Source: Lachnospiraceae bacterium (GTDB lineage: Bacteria > Bacillota > Clostridia > Lachnospirales > Lachnospiraceae). Taken from it: a stretch of DNA of 54,632 nt. The position numbers and the translations under genes were made by a program. The notes beneath the pieces were generated by a model, which was not told where the DNA came from, made no database searches, and saw only the letters and a program-made list of their open reading frames with translations. The first letter of the stretch is position 1. Each line of letters begins with the position of its first letter. Shown here piece after piece: positions 51,328 through 54,632 of the stretch. The DNA lies in the NCBI GenBank assembly GCA_022767285.1, contig JALENY010000019.1:1-54632 (forward strand), written 5' to 3'.

Positions 51328-52017
51328 TTAAAATGTCTCAAGATTTACGTCGATTGATTTATCCACAACTATAGAATCTTCTGTCACAAGACTGTCATAA
51401 GCCAAAATGTGTACTCCTTGCTTTTGCGCTTCCTCAAGCGCCTGTCCGAATGCTTCATGGGTCTTCCAGTTTGGCTCCAGAAGATGAACGCCTTTCATCT
51501 GAATCAGAAAAAACAGATAGGCCTCATATCCTTCTTTTTGGCATTCACAGAGCTCCTGTATATGCTTGATTCCGCGTTCTGTAGGCGCATCCGGGAAACG
51601 GGCCACACCTTCTTCTTCCAGTGTAACTCCTTTTATTTCCATAAAAGCCTTTCGGTCACCATCCTCTATGTAGACATCAAATCGTGAATTTCTGTAAGTC
51701 TGTTCCGGACGTATAACTGCATTTTTTGAAAAAAGGTTTCCTTTTTTCAGCCATTCCACAACCGCTTTATTGGGAATCTGAGAATCCATATTTACAATCT
51801 GGTCTCCTTTTTCCACCGCAATCACATCGTAGCGTGTCTTACGACCCGGTTTTTCGCAATCCTGCAGATACAAAAGAGCGCGGGGCCTCAAAATTTCCCT
51901 GCAGCGACCGGTATTTTTCACATGACAGTTTTCCACTTTTCCGTCAATCTCAACTTTTGCAATGAAACGATTCGGACGTTCCAGAAAATATCCCTTTACA
52001 ATATTATCATATTTCAT
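51328..52017 (-). CDS. sfsA: SfsA family DNA/RNA nuclease
   Basis: A 229-residue SfsA protein, annotated in Escherichia coli as sugar fermentation stimulation protein and now considered a nuclease. Diagnostic parts: RFIAKVEIDGKVENCHVKNTGRCREIL, then VNMDSQIPNKAVVEWL, the PD-(D/E)xK-like FDVYIEDGDRKAFMEIKGVTLE, and FPDAPTERGIKHIQEL. Start ATG 52017 follows AGGTGAG. It has no close operon partner; mutY starts 134 bases downstream of its end. Confidence 0.93.
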   Translation of the reverse strand: MKYDNIVKGYFLERPNRFIAKVEIDGKVENCHVKNTGRCREILRPRALLYLQDCEKPGRKTRYDVIAVEKGDQIVNMDSQIPNKAVVEWLKKGNLFSKNAVIRPEQTYRNSRFDVYIEDGDRKAFMEIKGVTLEEEGVARFPDAPTERGIKHIQELCECQKEGYEAYLFFLIQMKGVHLLEPNWKTHEAFGQALEEAQKQGVHILAYDSLVTEDSIVVDKSIDVNLETF

Positions 52018-52072
52018 ATTTTTCTCACCTATCCTATTTTGCCACACTCTGTCTGAAAATGCAAAATAAACA

Positions 52073-52101
52073 TTGCTTTATCCAGGATTTTTCTATACAA
52101 T
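52073..52101 (+). promoter_or_regulatory. Promoter of the HAD hydrolase gene
   Basis: TTGCTT (52073-52078) and TACAAT (52096-52101) are 17 bases apart. Confidence 0.6.
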
Positions 52102-52110
52102 AACCATAGT

Positions 52111-52212
52111 ATCGGTGCACAGCGCCAAACTGAGAGCTTCTGTACACCGCAGCCAGCATCGCTGTACCAGACAAATTGAAACAAGTTTCACATACAGCTG
52201 ACAGAAACCGAT
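52111..52212 (+). promoter_or_regulatory. Structured leader RNA before the HAD hydrolase gene
   Basis: The 130-base leader holds hairpins GGTGCACAG/CTGTACACC (52114-52122 with 52140-52148, one mismatch), CAGC/GCTG (52150-52164) and GAAAC/GTTTC (52178-52189). A closing helix ATCGGT (52111-52116) with ACCGAT (52207-52212) is also possible and shares GGT with the first hairpin, so the two are mutually exclusive. The last arm ends nine bases before the ribosome site. I match it to no known riboswitch. Confidence 0.45.
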
Positions 52213-52235
52213 AACGTGACACAGGAGAAAAAGAA

Positions 52236-52856
52236 ATGATCGACAGTATTATATTCGATATTGACGGAACTTTATGGGATTCCACTTATGTAATTGCTGA
52301 TGCCTGGGCGGAGCTGATCCGTGAGCGATATCGCCCGGATGTTCATTATACCCCGGATGACTTAAAAGCACAATTTGGCAAACTCCTTCCTGATATTGCC
52401 AGCTCGCTGTTTCCGGATCTCCCCAAAGATGAGCAGATGAGCCTCATTGATGCATGCTGCGAGGCGGAACACAAGGCTCTGATCTGCAACTCACCGGGCG
52501 TTTTTCCGGGAATTGAAGATACTCTGGAAAAACTGTATCAGAAATACCCCCTTTATATTGTAAGCAACTGTGAGGCAGGCTACATCGACTGTCTATATCA
52601 AGCGACCGGTATCGGGCACTTTTTTCAAGACAGCCTTTGTCCCGGTGACACCGGAATGCCAAAGGGTGACAACATAAGAGCTCTTGTTGAAAAACACGGG
52701 CTAAGGCATCCTGTTTATGTTGGGGATACCATGGGAGATTATCAGGCTACCCGAGAGGCCGGCGTACCTTTTGTTTTTGCTGCTTACGGATTCGGACAGG
52801 TGGACAATCCGGAATATGTGATTGAAAAACCGGAGGATCTTCTCAATTTATATTAA
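52236..52856 (+). CDS. HAD family hydrolase
   Basis: A 206-residue HAD phosphatase with a C1 cap. Motif I FDIDGTLWDSTYV, motif II YIVSNCE, the Lys in GMPKGDNI and motif IV VYVGDTMGDYQATREAG. The motifs and length fit phosphoglycolate-phosphatase-like enzymes; substrate unknown. AGGAG precedes the ATG. It is monocistronic. Confidence 0.9.
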   Translation: MIDSIIFDIDGTLWDSTYVIADAWAELIRERYRPDVHYTPDDLKAQFGKLLPDIASSLFPDLPKDEQMSLIDACCEAEHKALICNSPGVFPGIEDTLEKLYQKYPLYIVSNCEAGYIDCLYQATGIGHFFQDSLCPGDTGMPKGDNIRALVEKHGLRHPVYVGDTMGDYQATREAGVPFVFAAYGFGQVDNPEYVIEKPEDLLNLY

Positions 52857-53031
52857 TAAATATGGGAAGTCAACGTACTCCATACAGCATATCACCTCAT
52901 TATTAATAAAAGGATAGTAAAATATTATAATATTCTTAAGAAAGATGGTTTGTTACTTTCCAGAACGCTTTCTGAAAGTTCTTTTTGAAGCTTTGCTGCA
53001 CAAGTCCTTTCCTTTAGCTTCGTTTACTTTA

Positions 53032-53059
53032 TTGATTTTTTAGCACATCATGTTATAAT
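53032..53059 (+). promoter_or_regulatory. Promoter of the tRNA-Val/tRNA-Ala transcript
   Basis: TTGATT (53032-53037) and TATAAT (53054-53059) are 16 bases apart, about 50 bases before the first tRNA. The region 52857-53031 has no gene. Confidence 0.65.
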
Positions 53060-53061
53060 AT

Positions 53062-53096
53062 ATAATAGATGTTGGGTGCAAAAGCCTTCTGTCCCC
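53062..53096. repeat. Dispersed intergenic repeat, copy 2
   Basis: GATGTTGGGTGCAAAAGC followed by CTTCTGTCCCC matches the copy at 29760-29798. Here it lies between the promoter and tRNA-Val. Flanking TATAATAGATG and CATCTATAATA form an outer inverted repeat with one mismatch. Confidence 0.5.
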
Positions 53097-53110
53097 TGCA
53101 TCTATAATAT

Positions 53111-53184
53111 GGAAGCATAGCTCAGCCGGGATGAGCGTTCGCCTCACACGCGAAAGGTCAGGAGTTCGAGCCTCCTTGCTTCCA
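53111..53184 (+). tRNA. tRNA-Val (anticodon CAC)
   Basis: A 74-base cloverleaf: acceptor GGAAGCA with TGCTTCC, anticodon stem TTCGC/GCGAA with loop CTCACAC (CAC), T-arm with TTCGAGC, discriminator A. The CCA end is not encoded. It reads GUG codons. Confidence 0.95.
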
Positions 53185-53190
53185 TTTTTT

Positions 53191-53263
53191 GGGGCATTGG
53201 CGCAGCTGGGAGCGCGCCACACTGGCAGTGTGGAGGTCACGGGTTCGAATCCCGTATGCTCCA
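53191..53263 (+). tRNA. tRNA-Ala (anticodon GGC)
   Basis: A 73-base cloverleaf: acceptor GGGGCAT with ATGCTCC, including the G3-U70 pair that marks alanine tRNAs; anticodon stem CCACA/TGTGG with loop CTGGCAG (GGC); GGTTCGAATCCC T-arm; discriminator A. It is six bases after tRNA-Val, so both share a precursor. CCA is not encoded; a T-rich tract follows. Confidence 0.96.
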
Positions 53264-53384
53264 TTTTTTTTGCCTTTTTTACAAACTTTTCACCTGTTCT
53301 TCATAAATTCATCACATATTTCAGGTATCTTTATAACCGAACAAAGGATATATCCTTTTTAATAAATATTCTCTTTTTCATTAT

Positions 53385-53407
53385 GCCGGGGCCATACGGC
53401 TCCCGGC
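53385..53407 (+). terminator. Terminator-like hairpin after the tRNA pair
   Basis: GCCGGG-GCC-ATAC-GGC-T-CCCGGC forms a nine-pair stem with one bulge, followed by CUUCUUCCUUCU. A perfect 16-base palindrome AAAGGATATATCCTTT lies upstream at 53343-53358. The 290 bases between tRNA-Ala and the next gene contain nothing else I can name. Confidence 0.5.
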
Positions 53408-53509
53408 CTTCTTCCTTCTGTGATTCAGGATTCTTTTCTTTATCTCAGTTTCTTTTAAACTCCTTTCTTTTTACCTTCTTTCCTTCACTTCTCCTTTCAT
53501 TACATCCTG

Positions 53510-53538
53510 CACTTCCATCTTTTATTTCGCATACTCTA
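53510..53538 (+). promoter_or_regulatory. Sigma-E/K-like promoter of the Asp/Arg-repeat gene
   Basis: CATACTCTA (53530-53538) fits CATAnnnTA, and AC of CACT (53511-53512) sits 17 bases before it, the same AC-N17-CATA spacing as in front of the CwlC-like amidase gene. The predicted start is only about 12 bases before the ATG, leaving just room for the AAGGAG site. Confidence 0.5.
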
Positions 53539-53556
53539 AATAAAAAGGAGATTTCC

Positions 53557-53853
53557 ATGCCTGAGAATTTTGATCCGTTCTTCCGTGACCGGCGATGGCA
53601 TGACTGTCCCTCTTGTCGATCATGTCACAGTAGTGATTGCCGGGATGACCGACGCGATGATCGCAGAGACGATCGTAGAAATGACAGACGGGATGACCGC
53701 CGAGACCGGCGCGATGATCGATGGGATGATCGGCGCGACGATCGCAGAGACGACCTTAGAAATGACAGACGGGACGAGCGACGGGATGACCGACGCGACA
53801 GACGCGATGATCGGTGGAATGATCGACGCGATGACATCTGGCCCTGGAGATAA
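53557..53853 (+). CDS. Cys-rich head plus Asp/Arg-repeat protein, possible spore coat protein
   Basis: A 98-residue protein starting MPENFDPFFRDRRWHD, with four Cys (17, 20, 23, 28; CPSCRSC then DC), followed from residue 29 to 93 by almost nothing but Asp and Arg in RRDD and RRD units with a few Asn, Trp and Leu, ending IWPWR. The ATG follows a perfect AAAAAGGAG. The repeat is built of two blocks about 27-31 residues long, also visible in the DNA. The other open frames over this stretch are by-products of the repeat. I recognise no family. A sporulation-type promoter and the Cys-rich, highly charged repeat suggest a spore coat or crust protein; that is inference. Confidence 0.65.
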   Translation: MPENFDPFFRDRRWHDCPSCRSCHSSDCRDDRRDDRRDDRRNDRRDDRRDRRDDRWDDRRDDRRDDLRNDRRDERRDDRRDRRDDRWNDRRDDIWPWR

Positions 53854-53910
53854 AAATGTATAATTATCCTATCTTCTGAACATCCTACTTCCGAAAGGAT
53901 GGTGCATGAT

Positions 53911-54099
53911 ATGAATTTAGATAAAATTGTATGTGAATGTTTTCAAATCACAAGCGGCATGATTAAAGATGCCGTGGTACGTGGTGCAACGACACTGGAG
54001 GAAGTGCAGGAGGCAACCGATGCAGCTACAGCCTGCGGTGCCTGTACAGATGAAGTACAGCATCTGATAGATTATTTTACCACAGAACAAGACATTTGA
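53911..54099 (+). CDS. BFD-like [2Fe-2S]-binding domain protein
   Basis: A 62-residue protein with the bacterioferritin-associated ferredoxin-type domain: CEC at residues 8-10 and CGAC at 42-45, with the helical ITSGMIKDAVVRGATTLEEV between. Such stand-alone domains act as small electron carriers or cluster modules. The frame begins at ATG 53899, but the AAAGGATG there is better used as ribosome site for ATG 53911. Confidence 0.87.
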   Translation: MNLDKIVCECFQITSGMIKDAVVRGATTLEEVQEATDAATACGACTDEVQHLIDYFTTEQDI

Positions 54100-54161
54100 T
54101 TTTGTTGTATAAAAAACATCTGTTTATGAGTAATTGCCAGCGGTGAGTCATCTAACGGCAT

Positions 54162-54197
54162 ATTTCCGCTACGGTACCAAGGTACCGTAGTGGAAAT
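54162..54197. repeat. Perfect long hairpin in the intergenic region
   Basis: ATTTCCGCTACGGTACC and GGTACCGTAGTGGAAAT pair along 17 positions (one G-U) around an AA loop. No U-run follows on either strand. The rest of 54100-54357 holds no gene I can support. Confidence 0.6.
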
Positions 54198-54357
54198 TAG
54201 ATATCATAGTTCATCGTTTTCTTATGTTCACGGTGTTGTTCCTACATGCTTTTGTATTTTGTTCGATTCCACCTCTCATGAACACGCTCCCAACCGCCAG
54301 CCGAAACCAAATAAACCAGAAACGCAGCAATGCAAAATACAGCTGTTCCATGCAAAG

Positions 54358-54386
54358 AAAAAGAGCCTTGATTATCAAGACTCTTT
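54358..54386 (-). terminator. Terminator after tRNA-Trp
   Basis: On the minus strand AAAGAGTCTTGA and TCAAGGCTCTTT pair (one G-U) around a short loop and run into UUUUCUUUG, six bases past the tRNA. Confidence 0.8.
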
Positions 54387-54391
54387 ATATA

Positions 54392-54462
54392 CAGGGGATG
54401 AGGGATTCGAACCCCCATCGACGGTTTTGGAGACCGGTGCTCTACCATTGAACTAATCCCCT
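54392..54462 (-). tRNA. tRNA-Trp (anticodon CCA)
   Basis: A 71-base cloverleaf on the minus strand: acceptor AGGGGAT with ATCCCCT, discriminator G (normal for Trp), anticodon stem CCGGT/ACCGT-like with loop CTCCAAA (CCA), T-arm GGGGGTTCGAATCCC. CCA end not encoded. It follows the 23S gene in the rRNA operon. Confidence 0.94.
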
Positions 54463-54540
54463 ATATTCCTTTTATTATTCGATTGATTTACATACCTTCA
54501 AAATCGCATATACGAATTGTAACACACTTGCCAGACTTGG

Positions 54541-54632
54541 TCAAGCCCTCACCCGATTAGTAGCAGTCAGCTCCGTACATTACTGTACTTCCACCCCTGC
54601 CCTATCTACCTCGTCGTCTTCAAGGGGGTTTA
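54541..54632 (-). rRNA. 23S ribosomal RNA, 3' end (partial)
   Basis: The minus strand reads the conserved last domain of 23S rRNA: TTGAAGACGACGAGGTAGAT, later GCTGACTGCTACTAATCGGG and the closing TGAGGGCTTGACC. The gene continues beyond the right window edge. Its 3' end is placed near 54541 by similarity; the exact base is not certain. Confidence 0.93.

Noticed and set aside
53040-53264. Minus-strand ORF of 74 codons with GFEPVTSTLP and similar text
   Set aside because: It is the antisense of the two tRNA genes; this peptide is a well-known spurious annotation over tRNA sequences.
53640-53830. Tandem repeats considered as a CRISPR array
   Set aside because: Units are short, imperfect, in frame and lack unique spacers; no cas genes are present.
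53570-53863. Second plus-strand frame over the Asp/Arg repeat (MTDGM-type repeats) and an antisense RRSS-type frame
   Set aside because: Both are open only because the repeat unit has no stop in any frame; neither has a ribosome site, while the chosen frame has a perfect one.
54242-54448. Minus-strand ORF over tRNA-Trp
   Set aside because: It reads through the tRNA and its terminator; no ribosome site and no family similarity.

Overview
The window reads as a chromosomal segment of a spore-forming, anaerobic Clostridium, most likely family Lachnospiraceae. The pointers are the gene order aspS-hisS-HD-recJ-secDF around a SCIFF ranthipeptide locus, an Agr-type peptide signalling locus, a CwlC-like amidase, fused SecDF, moderate GC with strong Shine-Dalgarno sites, and an rRNA operon running off the right edge. 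No phage, complete IS or CRISPR array is visible; mobile DNA is represented only by fossils.

Layout. 1-3455: a minus-strand cluster led by a WYL regulator (DJ-1/PfpI protein, TIGR04076 protein, TfoX-like protein with an apparent frameshift, GyrI-like protein, truncated GNAT). 3568-3990: decayed C-terminus of a conjugative-element helicase/methylase. 4173-6034: tsf and rpsB with promoter and terminator. 6149-6334: fragment of an RHS core. 6508-10803: TraX-like protein and an agr locus in which agrB is cut to 67 codons, AgrD carries Ser instead of Cys, and intact agrC and agrA face away; a LytTR-type operator pair sits between the divergent arms. 10867-22660: thioesterase, nfo, gltD/gltB, a HAD-CPBP fusion, a membrane-anchored amidase, a Ser/Thr kinase and a 45-codon ORF overlapping the kinase start. 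23127-27830: argS, an M20 amidohydrolase, an AraC regulator and a remnant of its likely carbohydrate-enzyme partner. 27946-42590: a long minus-strand core block, aspS, hisS, HD-GYP protein, hemZ, MBL hydrolase, relA/spoT, recJ, secDF, scfB, scfA (SCIFF, six Cys in 47 residues) and a TIGR04086 membrane protein. 42635-52856: mucin-like surface protein, CNNM transporter, YdcF, DUF378, CwlC-like amidase, lipid kinase, glycosyltransferase, mutY, sfsA and a HAD hydrolase. 53111-54632: tRNA-Val, tRNA-Ala, an Asp/Arg-repeat protein, a BFD-type [2Fe-2S] protein, then on the minus strand tRNA-Trp and the 3' end of 23S rRNA.

How the parts work together. Three systems stand out. (1) The SCIFF peptide and its radical SAM maturase, with a dedicated promoter before scfA and a stem-loop between scfA and scfB that could set the precursor:enzyme ratio. 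(2) The agr locus, whose signal-processing protease is almost entirely deleted while the pre-signal, receptor, regulator and a predicted regulator site are kept, suggesting a cell that can listen but not speak. (3) Two genes, the CwlC-like amidase and the Cys-rich Asp/Arg-repeat protein, that share sigma-E/K-like promoters with identical AC-N17-CATAnnnTA spacing, suggesting late mother-cell expression during sporulation.

All family assignments come from reading the translations without database searches. Promoters, operators and RNA structures are pattern-based predictions.
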